From Hyphomicrobiales bacterium (lineage in GTDB: Bacteria > Pseudomonadota > Alphaproteobacteria > Rhizobiales > Kaistiaceae), in contig JAFKKF010000016.1 in NCBI GenBank assembly GCA_017305635.1, positions 1 through 64,000 on the forward strand: a stretch of DNA of 64,000 nt, read 5' to 3'. The notes below the pieces were generated by a model. That model did not search any database. It was given only the letters and a program-made list of their open reading frames with translations, and was not told where the DNA came from. Made by a program: the position numbers and the translations under genes. This document shows positions 26,281-35,512 of the stretch, piece by piece. Numbering within the stretch: position 1 is the first letter of the stretch; each line of letters opens with the position of its first letter.

Positions 26281-26451
26281 ATGCCGGGCGGCATGAAGAA
26301 GGCGAGGCCCATCCGCGCGAAGAAGCTGAAGCGCAACCCGCAGGCGCGGGCGCTTGCAAGCCCCCTCTTCCGCCAGAAGGTGGTGAAGGCGCCGGATGCC
26401 TATGTCCGCCGGCCGAAGCACCGGAAGGCGGAGGCCGAGGAGGCGGAGTAG
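26281..26451 (+). CDS. Small basic protein resembling ribosome-rescue factor ArfA
   Basis: This 56-residue, Lys/Arg-rich protein reads [18 protein letters not shown] and then [11 protein letters not shown]. coli ArfA has [29 protein letters not shown] in the same order, so the PLFR-x-[RK]-V and R[RK]x-KH elements agree. ArfA binds stalled ribosomes that lack a stop codon and recruits RF2. The hydrophobic tail of full-length E. coli ArfA is absent; the protein ends in an acidic EAEEAE. It is divergent from def. ATG codons at 26281 and 26293 are both plausible. The identification is by motif recall, not by search. Confidence 0.6.
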   Translation: MPGGMKKARPIRAKKLKRNPQARALASPLFRQKVVKAPDAYVRRPKHRKAEAEEAE

Positions 26452-26532
26452 CCCACAAATTCCGGTTCCGTTTTGTTCTCATCCGGGGCAAGCTGGCAAA
26501 CGTTCCCGAAACCTCCGAATCGCCGGCCCTGC

Positions 26533-27714
26533 ATGGACGACATCCTTTTCCGCATCGGCAGTCATGCCGTGACCCTCGGCGAGGCGCTGGTCGTCATCGC
26601 GGCGCTGGCGATCGCGCTCGCGGCCATCGTCTTCTTCATCGCCAGCCGGCGCGCGGCCGAGCGGGCGCTGGCGGCCGAGCGGGCCGAGGAGATGGAGGGG
26701 CGGATGGCGGCGCTGGTCAGCGCCCAGGGAGCGATGAACGAGCGCATGCAGACCATGGCCGAGATCTTCGGCTCGCGGCAGGCGGACATGATGCGCGGCA
26801 TATCCGAGCGCATGGACGGGCTCGGCCACCGGATGAACCAGACGCTCACCGACACGACGCGCTCGACCCAGGAGAACCTGTCGAAGCTCGGCGAGCGGCT
26901 CGCGGTGATCGACAAGGCGCAGCAGAACATCACCGCGCTTTCCGGCCAGGTGGTGAAGCTCGAGAACATCCTCTCCAACAAGCAGACGCGCGGCGCCTTC
27001 GGCCAGGCGCGCATGGAGGCGATCGTCCAGGACGGGTTGCCGAACGGCGCCTACGAGTTCCAGAAGACGCTGTCGAACGGCAACCGGCCGGACTGCATGA
27101 TCCTCTTGCCGAACGGCGCCCATGGCCTCGTCATCGACGCGAAGTTCCCGCTGGAGGCGTGGAACGCCATGCGTGCCGCCGACGGCCTCGAAGCCGCGCG
27201 CGCCGCCGAGGGCCAGTTCCGGCGGGACACGCTGAAGCACATCCAGGACATCGCGTCGCGCTACCTGCTCGCCGGCGAGACGCAGGACACCGCCTTCATG
27301 TTCATCCCTTCGGAGTCGATCTTCGCGGATATCCACGAGCGCTTCGAGGACGTGGTGCAGAAGGCACACCGCTCGCACATCGTGATCGTGTCGCCGTCGC
27401 TGCTGATGCTCTCGATCCAGGTGGTGCAGTCGCTTCTCCGCGATGCGCGCATGCGCGAGCAGGCCCACGTCATCCAGGCGGAGGTGGTGAAGCTGATGGA
27501 CGACGTGCGGCGGCTCGACGACCGCGTGCGCAAGCTCGGCGCCCATTTCGGCGCGGCGGCCAACGACGTCGAGCAGATCCTCACCTCGACCCGCAAGATC
27601 ATGAAGCGCGGCGGAGAGATCGAGGCCGTCGAGCTCGGCGAGGACGAGGCGCCGGCGGCACGCAAGTCACCCGACCTGCCGGAGCTGCCCTTCACGCAGA
27701 TCGAGGAGGCGTAG
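26533..27714 (+). CDS. rmuC: DNA recombination protein RmuC homologue
   Basis: The 393-residue protein has an N-terminal membrane anchor (about 15-37), a long coiled coil (40-145) and the RmuC nuclease-like domain with GAFGQARMEAIV, RPDCMILLPNG and VIDAKFPLEAW. RmuC limits inversions at short inverted repeats in E. coli; the enzymatic role is not settled. The ATG at 26533 (MDDILFRIG) was chosen because the frame upstream has no matching sequence. dnaX converges on it. Confidence 0.92.
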   Translation: MDDILFRIGSHAVTLGEALVVIAALAIALAAIVFFIASRRAAERALAAERAEEMEGRMAALVSAQGAMNERMQTMAEIFGSRQADMMRGISERMDGLGHRMNQTLTDTTRSTQENLSKLGERLAVIDKAQQNITALSGQVVKLENILSNKQTRGAFGQARMEAIVQDGLPNGAYEFQKTLSNGNRPDCMILLPNGAHGLVIDAKFPLEAWNAMRAADGLEAARAAEGQFRRDTLKHIQDIASRYLLAGETQDTAFMFIPSESIFADIHERFEDVVQKAHRSHIVIVSPSLLMLSIQVVQSLLRDARMREQAHVIQAEVVKLMDDVRRLDDRVRKLGAHFGAAANDVEQILTSTRKIMKRGGEIEAVELGEDEAPAARKSPDLPELPFTQIEEA

Positions 27715-27772
27715 GGTCGCGCTCACCCTTGCCGGGCTTGTCTCCCGCGCGATCGGGCGCCGGCCATGACGA

Positions 27773-29659
27773 TCAGGTTGGATCATACCCGTCGTCGGGC
27801 TCGAAATTATCGTCGAGCTCGATCGGCGGCGGCGCGTCGTAGCCCGGATCGTCGGGGAAATCACCGGCGGACTCGACGTCATCGGACGCAGCGGCATTGC
27901 CGGAGGCGGCTGTCGGTTCAGTGGAAACCTCCGGCTCGGCGCCGCGCAGCCGCACGTCGACCACCGAGGCGCCGGGGAAGCGGGCCATGACGGCGGCGAC
28001 GAGCGGGTCATCGGCCGCGTCGGCGAGGAGTTGCTGCCGCGCGGCTTTCTTCGTCTCGGCAATGGTCGGCTGGGCTGCTTCGCGGGCGACGGCCACCATC
28101 CAGCGCCGACCGGTCCAGGCCTCGAGCTTGCCCGACAATTCGCCGGCGAGGCCGGGCGGCGCCTCGGGGGTGAAGGCCACCTCGATCTTCCCGTCCTCGA
28201 AGCGGATGGGGCGGATGAGGTGCTCGAGCGCATGCTTCAGCTTCAGCTCGCGCTCCTTGCCGGCGAGCGCCACCAGGTCCTCGTAAGTCTTCAGCTGCAC
28301 CGCCGGCGCGGCAGGAGCCGGCACCGGACGCGGCTGCGGCGCGGCCGCCCGCATGCCGCCACCGACCGCCGCCAGTCGGGCGCGGCCGTCGCCGCCCGAC
28401 AAGGCGGGCGCGGGCGTATCGGCAACGGCGCGGGCCGCGCCGCTCGGTCCTCCGGCCGGGGCGCGAGAGCCTCCGGCGGAGATGGTGCCGCCCTCCTTCA
28501 GCGCGCGGAGCGCCTCATCGGGCGTCGGCAGGTCGGCGGCATGGGCGATCCTCACCAGCACCATGTCGGCGGCGGCAAGCGGGCGCGGCGCCTCGCGCGT
28601 CTCCTCGATCCCCTTGAGCAACATCTGCCAGGCGCGGGCGAGCACGCGCACGGAGAGCTTGCCGGCGAACTCGGCACCGCGCCGGCGCTCCTCCTCGGTC
28701 AGCGCATCGTCGGTGGCGCCGGGCGCGAGCTTCAGCGTGGTGACGACGTGGGTGAAGGCGGCGAGGTCTTCCAGCACCACGGCCGGATCGGCGCCGACGT
28801 CGAAGAGCGCCTTCAGCCGCGCCAGTGCGCCGGCGACGTCGCCGCGCATGACCTCCTCGAAGAGGTCGATGACCAGCGCCCGGTCGGCGAGGCCGAGCAT
28901 CGAGCGGACGGCCTCGGCCTCCACCTTTCCCGACGAATGGGCGATCGCCTGGTCGAGGATGGAGAGCGAGTCGCGCGCCGAGCCTTCCGCCGCGCGGGCG
29001 ACCATGAGGAGGGCGGCGTCCTCGATCTCGATCGATTCCTTCGCCGCGATGCCGCACATGAGGTCGACCAGGCGCCCGGATTCGATGCGCCGGAGGTCGA
29101 AGCGCTGGCAGCGCGACAGGACCGTGATCGGGACCTTGCGGATCTCGGTGGTCGCGAAGATGAACTTCACATGCTCCGGCGGCTCCTCCAGCGTCTTCAG
29201 GAGGCCGTTGAAGGCGGCCTTGGAGAGCATGTGCACTTCGTCGATGATGTAGACCTTGTAGCGCGCCGTCGCCGGCTTGTAGCGCGAGGCCTCGATGATC
29301 TCGCGGATGTCGTCGATGCCGGTATGGGAGGCGGCATCCATCTCGATCACGTCGATATGGCGGCCTTCCATAATCGCCTGGCAGTGCTCGCCGAGCTCCG
29401 TCATGTCGATGGTCGGCTGGTCGACCTTGCCGGGGATCGAGTAGTTGAGCGCGCGGGCAAGGATGCGGGCGGTGGTGGTCTTGCCCACCCCGCGCACGCC
29501 GGTGAGCATGTAGGCCTGCGCGATGCGGCCGGTGCGGAAGGCGTTGGTCAGGGTGCGGACCATCGGCTCCTGGCCGATGAGGTCGGCGAAGCTCTGCGGC
29601 CGGTACTTCCGGGCGAGCACGCGATAGGCGCCCGTCGTCTTCTCCAAGCTGCCGTCCAT
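27773..29659 (-). CDS. dnaX: DNA polymerase III subunits gamma and tau
   Basis: The 628-residue clamp-loader ATPase has YRVLARKYRPQSFADLIGQE, Walker A GVRGVGKTTTARI, DEVHMLSK and the sensor region TTEIRKVPITVLSRCQRF. The C-terminal third is the alanine- and proline-rich linker followed by the tau domain. It loads the sliding clamp and organises the replisome. The ATG at 29659 (MDGSLEKTTGAYRV) fits the family; the frame stays open through the 4.5S RNA gene upstream but that part is not protein. Confidence 0.95.
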   Translation of the reverse strand: MDGSLEKTTGAYRVLARKYRPQSFADLIGQEPMVRTLTNAFRTGRIAQAYMLTGVRGVGKTTTARILARALNYSIPGKVDQPTIDMTELGEHCQAIMEGRHIDVIEMDAASHTGIDDIREIIEASRYKPATARYKVYIIDEVHMLSKAAFNGLLKTLEEPPEHVKFIFATTEIRKVPITVLSRCQRFDLRRIESGRLVDLMCGIAAKESIEIEDAALLMVARAAEGSARDSLSILDQAIAHSSGKVEAEAVRSMLGLADRALVIDLFEEVMRGDVAGALARLKALFDVGADPAVVLEDLAAFTHVVTTLKLAPGATDDALTEEERRRGAEFAGKLSVRVLARAWQMLLKGIEETREAPRPLAAADMVLVRIAHAADLPTPDEALRALKEGGTISAGGSRAPAGGPSGAARAVADTPAPALSGGDGRARLAAVGGGMRAAAPQPRPVPAPAAPAVQLKTYEDLVALAGKERELKLKHALEHLIRPIRFEDGKIEVAFTPEAPPGLAGELSGKLEAWTGRRWMVAVAREAAQPTIAETKKAARQQLLADAADDPLVAAVMARFPGASVVDVRLRGAEPEVSTEPTAASGNAAASDDVESAGDFPDDPGYDAPPPIELDDNFEPDDGYDPT

Positions 29660-29747
29660 GTCCCCAAACGCGAAAAGCACGAGGCGCGGAAACCCGCCCT
29701 CGGGCGAACCGGCCCTCGTTGTGGTGAAGTGGGAAGCCGGCCGGCGA

Positions 29748-29836
29748 CCCGCGCCGAAACTCGTTAGGGCTGCTTCCTTCCGGATCTGACCCGGTTGGCG
29801 AGAGACACGTCCGCAGCCGACTTCCCGAAGGCACCA
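29748..29836 (-). ncRNA. ffs: Signal recognition particle 4.5S RNA
   Basis: On the minus strand the sequence contains GGGTCAGATCCGGAAGGAAG and CAGCCCTAA, the conserved Ffh-binding domain of bacterial SRP RNA. The left and right arms GGCTGC/GCAGCC and GTGCC/GGCGC pair to give one long hairpin of roughly 85-90 nt. The position 90 bp upstream of dnaX is standard in alphaproteobacteria. The exact ends are estimated from pairing. Confidence 0.93.
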
Positions 29837-30000
29837 TATCATATCGAGGACAGCGGTCGGCAAGAGGCGACGGGCTTACCCCCATCTTTGCGGCCGGCGC
29901 ATGGCTGTGCTGCGCGGCCGGCGTTGGTCGGCGTCACAAGCCTTTGATATTTTTCTGCTTCTCCTTCCTGCGTCGCCTCCCCTCTCCTGCCGGATTCTCC

Positions 30001-31170
30001 ATGCCGCTGCCCCTTGTCGCGCTGTTCGTCGCCGCCTTCGGCGTCGGGACCACCGAATTCGTCATCATGGGGCTCCTGCCGGAAGTGGCGGAGAGCCTCC
30101 ATGTCGACATCCCGGCGGCGGGCCTGCTGATCACGGGCTATGCCCTCGGCGTGGTGGTCGGCGGCCCCATCCTTGCCATCCTCACCAGCCGGATGCCGCG
30201 GAAATCGGCGCTCCTCATCCTCATGGGCGTGTTCCTCGTCGGGAATCTCCTTTGCGCGGTGGCGCCGAGCTATGCCTTCCTGATGGGGGCGCGCATCATC
30301 GCCGGCTTCTGCCACGGCGCCTTCTTCGGGATCGGGTCCGTCGTCGCCGCCGACCTGGTGCCGCCGGGCAAGAAGGCGAGCGCGGTCGCCGCCATGTTCT
30401 CGGGGCTGACCGTCGCCAACATCCTCGGCGTGCCCGGCGGTACGGCCCTCGGGCAGGCCTTCGGATGGCGCTCGACCTTCTTCGTCGTGGTCGCCCTCGG
30501 CCTCGTCGCCACGGCCGCGATCGTGAAGCTGGTGCCCCGCCAACCGGCGCCGAAGGCGGTGCCGCTCGCCGGCGAGTTCCGCGTCCTGCTGAGGGGCCAG
30601 GTGCTCCTCGGCATGCTGATGAGCGGCGTGATGTCGGGCAGCCTCTTCGCCACCTACACCTACATCGCGCCGATCCTCCGGGACGTGACCGGCCTCCCGC
30701 CTTCGGCGACGACCTGGGTGCTGCTCGTCTTCGGCGTCGGCACGACCATCGGCGTGCTCGCCGGCGGGCGCCTCGCCGACTGGAAGCTGATGCCTTCGGT
30801 GATCGTCACCTTCGCCGCCATCATCGCGATCTTCCTCGTCTTCTACGTGACGAGCCCGTCGCCGGTGGCGGCCATCGCCACGATCTTCCTGTGGGGCGGC
30901 ATCAACTTCGCCTGCGGCGCGCCCCTGCAGGTGCGGGTCGTCACCATGGCGCGCGACGCGCCGAACCTCGCCTCGACGCTCAACCAGTCGGCGTTCAACC
31001 TCGGCAATGCCGGCGGCGCCTGGATCGGCGCCTCGGCGCTGACCATGGGCGTCGCCTATCGCGAGCTCACCTTCGTCGCCGCGGCGATCGCGGCGGTCGG
31101 CCTGGTGGCGGCCATCGTCTCGTACTCGATGGACCGGCGGCCGGCGCCGGCAATGGTGCCGGCGGAGTAG
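30001..31170 (+). CDS. MFS transporter, sugar/drug efflux (AraJ-like, DHA1)
   Basis: The 389-residue protein has 12 predicted membrane segments. FGVGTTEFVIMGLLPEVA in helix 1, LLITGYALGVVVGGPILAI in helix 2 and GARIIAGFCHGAFFGIGSVVAADLVPPGKK in helix 4 are typical of the AraJ/YdhP-type arabinose and drug efflux group. It would export small molecules using the proton gradient. The ATG at 30001 follows a weakly matched ribosome-binding region. It is divergent from the 4.5S RNA/dnaX unit. Confidence 0.85.
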   Translation: MPLPLVALFVAAFGVGTTEFVIMGLLPEVAESLHVDIPAAGLLITGYALGVVVGGPILAILTSRMPRKSALLILMGVFLVGNLLCAVAPSYAFLMGARIIAGFCHGAFFGIGSVVAADLVPPGKKASAVAAMFSGLTVANILGVPGGTALGQAFGWRSTFFVVVALGLVATAAIVKLVPRQPAPKAVPLAGEFRVLLRGQVLLGMLMSGVMSGSLFATYTYIAPILRDVTGLPPSATTWVLLVFGVGTTIGVLAGGRLADWKLMPSVIVTFAAIIAIFLVFYVTSPSPVAAIATIFLWGGINFACGAPLQVRVVTMARDAPNLASTLNQSAFNLGNAGGAWIGASALTMGVAYRELTFVAAAIAAVGLVAAIVSYSMDRRPAPAMVPAE

Positions 31171-31203
31171 CGCGCGGCGCGGCAAGGCCCTACCCTCGCC
31201 GCC

Positions 31204-31611
31204 ATGACCTTCGCCCTCGCGCCCCGTATCCTCGCCGACACCGCCGCAATCGCCAGCCTCGGGCTTTCCGAGCTGCGCCTGATGGACGATGCCCGCTTCC
31301 CATGGCTGATGCTGGTCCCGCGCAAGGCCGGCGCCGAGGAGATCATCGACCTCGACGCCGCCGAGCGGGCTGCGCTCACCGAGGAGATCGCGCTGGTCTC
31401 CGGCGCCCTCCGGGCCGTGACCGGCTGCGACAAGCTGAACGTCGGCGCCCTCGGCAACATCGTCCGCCAGCTGCATATCCACGTCGTTGCGCGCTTCGAG
31501 CGCGATGCCGCCTGGCCCGGGCCGGTATGGGGCGCCGGCCAGGCCATTGCCTATGAGGCGGCGGAGCGCGATAGATTCGTGCAGAAACTCCGCCAGACCC
31601 TCCCCGCCTGA
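31204..31611 (+). CDS. HIT-domain protein
   Basis: The 135-residue protein shows FPWLMLVPRK, the aligned NVGALGNIVRQLHIHVVAR and a C-terminal helix. The HIT triad, normally His-x-His-x-His, reads Gln-Leu-His-Ile-His, with Gln at the first position, as in several alphaproteobacterial members. It is probably a nucleotidyl hydrolase or transferase of unknown substrate. The gene lies 14 bp before nudC and is likely co-transcribed; both may act on dinucleotides. Confidence 0.85.
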   Translation: MTFALAPRILADTAAIASLGLSELRLMDDARFPWLMLVPRKAGAEEIIDLDAAERAALTEEIALVSGALRAVTGCDKLNVGALGNIVRQLHIHVVARFERDAAWPGPVWGAGQAIAYEAAERDRFVQKLRQTLPA

Positions 31612-31625
31612 GAGACAATTCCACG

Positions 31626-32555
31626 ATGCCAAATCTTTTCGACGGCCTGCCGGCCGAGGAGCCGAGCGCCCGCATCGGCTTCGCCCGCAACCGCATCGAC
31701 CGGCGGAGCGAGAAGCGCGACGACGCCACCGTCGCCGCAGCGCTCGCCGAGCCGGCGGCGCGCTTCTATCTCTTCCACGGCGACAAGGTGATGCTGCGCG
31801 GCACCGATCCGCTCTTCACCGTCGGCGAGGCCGCCAATCTCGGCCTGCAACGGGCGGAGGCGATCCTCCTCGGCTGGGCGAAGGCCGGTCCGCGCCTCGC
31901 CGGCGTCATCCCCGAGGCGGTGGCGCTGCCGGAGGGGGCGGCAAGCGAGACGGACCTGCGCGGCGTCGCCACCGAGGCGGCGGTGACCCCCGACCACATC
32001 GGCGCGCTCGCCCAGGCGCGCAGCCTCCTCAACTGGCACCAGCGCCACCGCTTCTGCTCGGTCTGCGGATCGCCGAGCGCGATGAAGATCGGCGGCTATC
32101 GCCGCGATTGCCCGGCCTGCGGGGCGGAGCATTTCCCACGCACCGATCCGGTCGTCATCATGCTCACCATCGACGGCGACCGTTGCCTGCTCGGCCGGCA
32201 GCAGCGCTTCCTGCCGGGCATGTATTCCTGCCTCGCCGGCTTCCTCGAGCCGGGCGAGACGGTCGAGGATGCTGTCCGCCGCGAGACCCACGAAGAGTCG
32301 GGCATCAAGGTCGGCCGCGTCCGCTACCATGCGAGCCAGCCATGGCCCTTCCCGTCGTCGCTGATGATCGGGTGCCACGCCGAGGCGCTGTCGCGCGACA
32401 TCACGCGCGACGAGGTGGAGCTCGATGATTGCCGCTGGTTCCCGCGCGCCGAGGTGCGCGCCATGCTCGCCGGCACGCATCCCGATGGGCTGAAGGCGCC
32501 GCAGCCGGTCGCCATCGCCCACCACCTGATCCGCTTCTGGGCCGAGGCCGGCTAG
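31626..32555 (+). CDS. nudC: NAD(+) diphosphatase NudC
   Basis: The 309-residue enzyme has a zinc ribbon (CSVCGSP and DCPACGAEHFPRTDP), the Nudix box GFLEPGETVEDAVRRETHEESG and the family-specific SQPWPFPSS. NudC hydrolyses NADH and removes NAD caps from RNA 5' ends. The length and motif order match the family. It follows the HIT gene in a likely operon. Confidence 0.95.
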   Translation: MPNLFDGLPAEEPSARIGFARNRIDRRSEKRDDATVAAALAEPAARFYLFHGDKVMLRGTDPLFTVGEAANLGLQRAEAILLGWAKAGPRLAGVIPEAVALPEGAASETDLRGVATEAAVTPDHIGALAQARSLLNWHQRHRFCSVCGSPSAMKIGGYRRDCPACGAEHFPRTDPVVIMLTIDGDRCLLGRQQRFLPGMYSCLAGFLEPGETVEDAVRRETHEESGIKVGRVRYHASQPWPFPSSLMIGCHAEALSRDITRDEVELDDCRWFPRAEVRAMLAGTHPDGLKAPQPVAIAHHLIRFWAEAG

Positions 32556-32602
32556 AGCGGCGGCATCGTCCGCGCTAGACTCGCCGGCGGGAGGCACTCG
32601 CG

Positions 32603-33268
32603 ATGATCGAGCTCTACTATGTCAGCGGCAGTCCCTATTCCTGGCGCGTGATGCTCACGGCCGAGGTGAAGGGCGTGCCCTACACGCCGCACGTCCTCCA
32701 GCTTTCGAAGGGCGAGCATCGGTCGCCGGAATTCCTGAAGATGAACCCGCGCGGACGCGAGCCGCTTCTCAAGGACGGCGATTTCGTCGTCACCGAATCG
32801 CTCGCCATGATGATCTACATCGACCGGCAATCGGACCGGACGCCGCTCTTCGGCACCGACACGACCTCGACCGTGCGGGTCTTCGAGGGGCTGAGCCAGG
32901 TGCTCTTCGACTGCGAGAAGGCGACGCTGCTCTTGGCCGAGCCGACGCTCTACCGCTCGCCCAATGCCGATCCGAGCGAGGCGATCCGGAAAGCCGGCGA
33001 GAAGCTGAGGGCCGAATTGAAGATCATGGACGAGCGGCTGGGCGAGGCGCCCTGGCTGGTCGGCGAGGCGATCAGCGCCGCCGATATCGCCGCGCTGCCT
33101 TTGATCATGACCATCGTGCGGGCGGCCGGGAAGGACGTGGCGAAGGACCTCGACCTCGGGTTGATCCCGCTCGATGCCCGCTTCCCCAACGTGGCGGCGT
33201 GGGTGAAGCGCATGGAGGCGCTGCCGGGCTACGAGCGCACCGTGCCCCCGCACTGGCGGGAGGAGTAG
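32603..33268 (+). CDS. Glutathione S-transferase family protein
   Basis: The 221-residue protein has the thioredoxin-like N-terminal domain (MIELYYVSGSPYSWRVML, and the glutathione-binding VTESLAMMIYID) and the helical C-terminal domain with the N-capping box LVGEAISAADIAALP. It is a cytosolic transferase or detoxification enzyme; the substrate is unknown. It follows nudC by 47 bp on the same strand. Confidence 0.9.
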   Translation: MIELYYVSGSPYSWRVMLTAEVKGVPYTPHVLQLSKGEHRSPEFLKMNPRGREPLLKDGDFVVTESLAMMIYIDRQSDRTPLFGTDTTSTVRVFEGLSQVLFDCEKATLLLAEPTLYRSPNADPSEAIRKAGEKLRAELKIMDERLGEAPWLVGEAISAADIAALPLIMTIVRAAGKDVAKDLDLGLIPLDARFPNVAAWVKRMEALPGYERTVPPHWREE

Positions 33269-33275
33269 CCGCCGG

Positions 33276-33629
33276 TCAGGGCACCGGGCAGCCGAGGGAT
33301 GAGATCGATGCCTTGATGTCGTCGCGGGGATCGCCGACGAGGCCGGGAAGCAGGACCAGCGCCGTCTCGCCGTTGACGTCGGCGGCAAAGGGCGCCGGCG
33401 CGGCCATGTCGGCGGTCTTCGCCATGCCGCAATAGATCGGCGTCTCGGTATTGGCGCGCGTCAGGCCGGTCAGCACGACGTCCGGCGACAGCGTCTCCAG
33501 CCCGCCCATGATCTCGAGCACCTTGGCGATCTCCGCCTCGGGAAGGTTCTTCGCGGATTCGTCGCCGATGGTGGCGGCGAAGGCCGGCAGCGTAAGGGCA
33601 AGAAGAAAGGGCAGGAACAGGCGGAGCAT
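33276..33629 (-). CDS. Small secreted protein of unknown function
   Basis: The 117-residue protein begins with a signal peptide (MLRLFLPFLLALTLPAFAA). The mature part of about 98 residues has two Cys (IYCGM and LGCPV) that could form a disulfide in the periplasm. I recognise no family. The ATG at 33629 was chosen because the signal peptide starts there. It converges on the GST gene. Confidence 0.65.
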   Translation of the reverse strand: MLRLFLPFLLALTLPAFAATIGDESAKNLPEAEIAKVLEIMGGLETLSPDVVLTGLTRANTETPIYCGMAKTADMAAPAPFAADVNGETALVLLPGLVGDPRDDIKASISSLGCPVP

Positions 33630-33749
33630 GGTCGGCCTCGAAGCGGGAAGGTGCGGGGTCGGCGCCAGCATCCTAGCATCATCGCCCTGCCGCGGCCGGA
33701 CACAAACACGGCATCCGACCAACCCGCCCGAAACCGCCGGCTCCCGTCG

Positions 33750-34610
33750 CTAGGCGCCGGGAGCGCGCAGGCCGGCGCGCCACGGGCTCGCCGGATAGAC
33801 GCCGAGGATGCGCAGCTCCGAGGAGAAGAAGGCGAGCTCTTCGAGCGCGCGGGCGAGCGGCGGGTGCTCGGGGTGGCCTTCCACGTCGGCATAGAACTGG
33901 GTGGCGATGAACTGCCCGTCGAGCTGGTAGCTCTCCAGCTTCACCATGTTGACGCCGTTGGTGGCGAAGCCACCCATGGCCTTATAGAGAGCGGCCGGCA
34001 CGTTGCGGACCCGGAAGACGAAGGTGGTCATCACCGGCCCGTTGTCGGGGGCGGCGCGCTGGTCTTTCTTCGACAGGATCACGAAGCGGGTCGTGTTGTG
34101 GGCGGCGTCCTCGACGTTCTCGATGAGGATGTCGAGCCCGTAGAGCTCGGCGGCCAGCCGCGGGGCGAGTGCCGCCTGCGTGCGGGCGCCGGTCTCGGCG
34201 ATCATGCGGGCGGCGCCCGCCGTGTCGGCCTCGACCATCGGCGCCCAGCCGTGCTTGCGGATGATCTTGCGGCACTGGCCGAGGGCGTGGATGTGGCTGT
34301 GGACCGTCTTGATGTCCTTCAGCCTGACGCCCTTCACCGCCATCAGCTGGAAGCGGATCGGCAGGAAATGCTCGCCGATGATGTGGAAGCCGGAGCTCGG
34401 CAGGAGGTGATGGATGTCGGCGACGCGCCCGGCGAGCGAATTGTCGATCGGGATCATGGCCAGGTCGGCGCGGCCCTCGCGGAGCGCCGCGAAGCAATCC
34501 TCGAAGGTGGCGCAGGGCACCGCCTCGTAGGCGGGATAGATTTCGTTGCAGGCGAGGTGCGAATTGGCGCCTGGCTCGCCCTGGAAGGCGATCTTCTTCT
34601 GACGGGGCAT
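33750..34610 (-). CDS. pheA: Prephenate dehydratase
   Basis: The 286-residue protein is a monofunctional dehydratase with FQGEPGANSHLA at the start, the catalytic region AAHNTTRFVILS (Thr-Arg-Phe) and a C-terminal ACT domain whose phenylalanine site reads ESYQLDGQF (ESRP in E. coli). It converts prephenate to phenylpyruvate for phenylalanine synthesis and is probably inhibited by phenylalanine. kdsB lies 45 bp upstream on the same strand, an order common in the Hyphomicrobiales. Confidence 0.95.
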   Translation of the reverse strand: MPRQKKIAFQGEPGANSHLACNEIYPAYEAVPCATFEDCFAALREGRADLAMIPIDNSLAGRVADIHHLLPSSGFHIIGEHFLPIRFQLMAVKGVRLKDIKTVHSHIHALGQCRKIIRKHGWAPMVEADTAGAARMIAETGARTQAALAPRLAAELYGLDILIENVEDAAHNTTRFVILSKKDQRAAPDNGPVMTTFVFRVRNVPAALYKAMGGFATNGVNMVKLESYQLDGQFIATQFYADVEGHPEHPPLARALEELAFFSSELRILGVYPASPWRAGLRAPGA

Positions 34611-34655
34611 GGCTCTCGGTCCTTCGGTGGCGCCCGCGGGTCTAGCGCGGCGCTA

Positions 34656-35381
34656 TCAGCGCTTCAACAATTGCCGCGCGCGCTCGAGGTCGGCCGGCGT
34701 GTCGACGCCGAGGGGGACGGCGTCGACGATCGCGACGTCGATGCGCATCCCGTTCTCCAGCGCGCGCAGCTGTTCGAGCCTCTCGCGGCTCTCGAGGGGG
34801 GAAGGCGGAAGGGCGACGTAGCGTTCGAGCGCGGCGCGGCGATAGGCATAGAGCCCGATGTGGTGGTAGAGCGGGCCGGGGCCGGTCGGCGCGGTGGCCC
34901 GGGTGAAATAGAGGGCACGCAGCAGGCGGTCGCCTCGCGGCGTGCCGACCACCTTGACGACGTTCGGATTGGCCTTCTCCTCCTCGCGCACGATCTCGGC
35001 GCAGATGGTGCCGATGTCGACCGCCGGGTCGGCGAGCGGGCGGAGCGCGGCGCGCACGCTCTCCGGCGCAACCGTCGGTATGTCCCCTTGCACGTTCACC
35101 ACGATCTCGGCATCGCCGCCGATCTCCTGCAGCGCCTCGTGGATGCGGCCGGTGCCGTTGACGTGGTCGTCGCGGGTCATCGCCGCCTCGCCGCCGGCGG
35201 CCCGGATGGCGTCGGCGATCGCACGCTCGTCGGTCGCCACGACGACGCGGCCGATGCCGGCCTCGACAGCCCGGCGCCAGACATGGACGATCATCGGCTC
35301 GCCCGCGATGTCGGCCATGGGCTTGCCGGGCAGGCGGCTTGCCGCCATGCGGGCGGGCACGAGCACGATGGCCTTTTGCAT
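34656..35381 (-). CDS. kdsB: 3-deoxy-manno-octulosonate cytidylyltransferase
   Basis: The 241-residue enzyme has [27 protein letters not shown] and [10 protein letters not shown]. It activates KDO with CTP for the inner core of lipopolysaccharide. The ATG at 35381 gives the usual length; a start at 35423 is in frame but adds non-conserved residues. It is divergent from the cytochrome c gene. Confidence 0.95.
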   Translation of the reverse strand: MQKAIVLVPARMAASRLPGKPMADIAGEPMIVHVWRRAVEAGIGRVVVATDERAIADAIRAAGGEAAMTRDDHVNGTGRIHEALQEIGGDAEIVVNVQGDIPTVAPESVRAALRPLADPAVDIGTICAEIVREEEKANPNVVKVVGTPRGDRLLRALYFTRATAPTGPGPLYHHIGLYAYRRAALERYVALPPSPLESRERLEQLRALENGMRIDVAIVDAVPLGVDTPADLERARQLLKR

Positions 35382-35512
35382 ATTCGGCGGGCGCTTATGG
35401 TGGAATCGTTCGAATGGTGGCAAAAAGTCCTAATGGACTGGGCTTATACGGGTTGCTTCGAGGGCGGCAAAGCCTGTAGTTTCCGCCCGCGGACGGCTAC
35501 TTTTCCGGGGCG

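Noticed and set aside
29660-29863. Extension of DnaX upstream to 29863
   Set aside because: The stretch is the 4.5S RNA gene read through; DnaX proteins start near the YRVLARKYRP motif.
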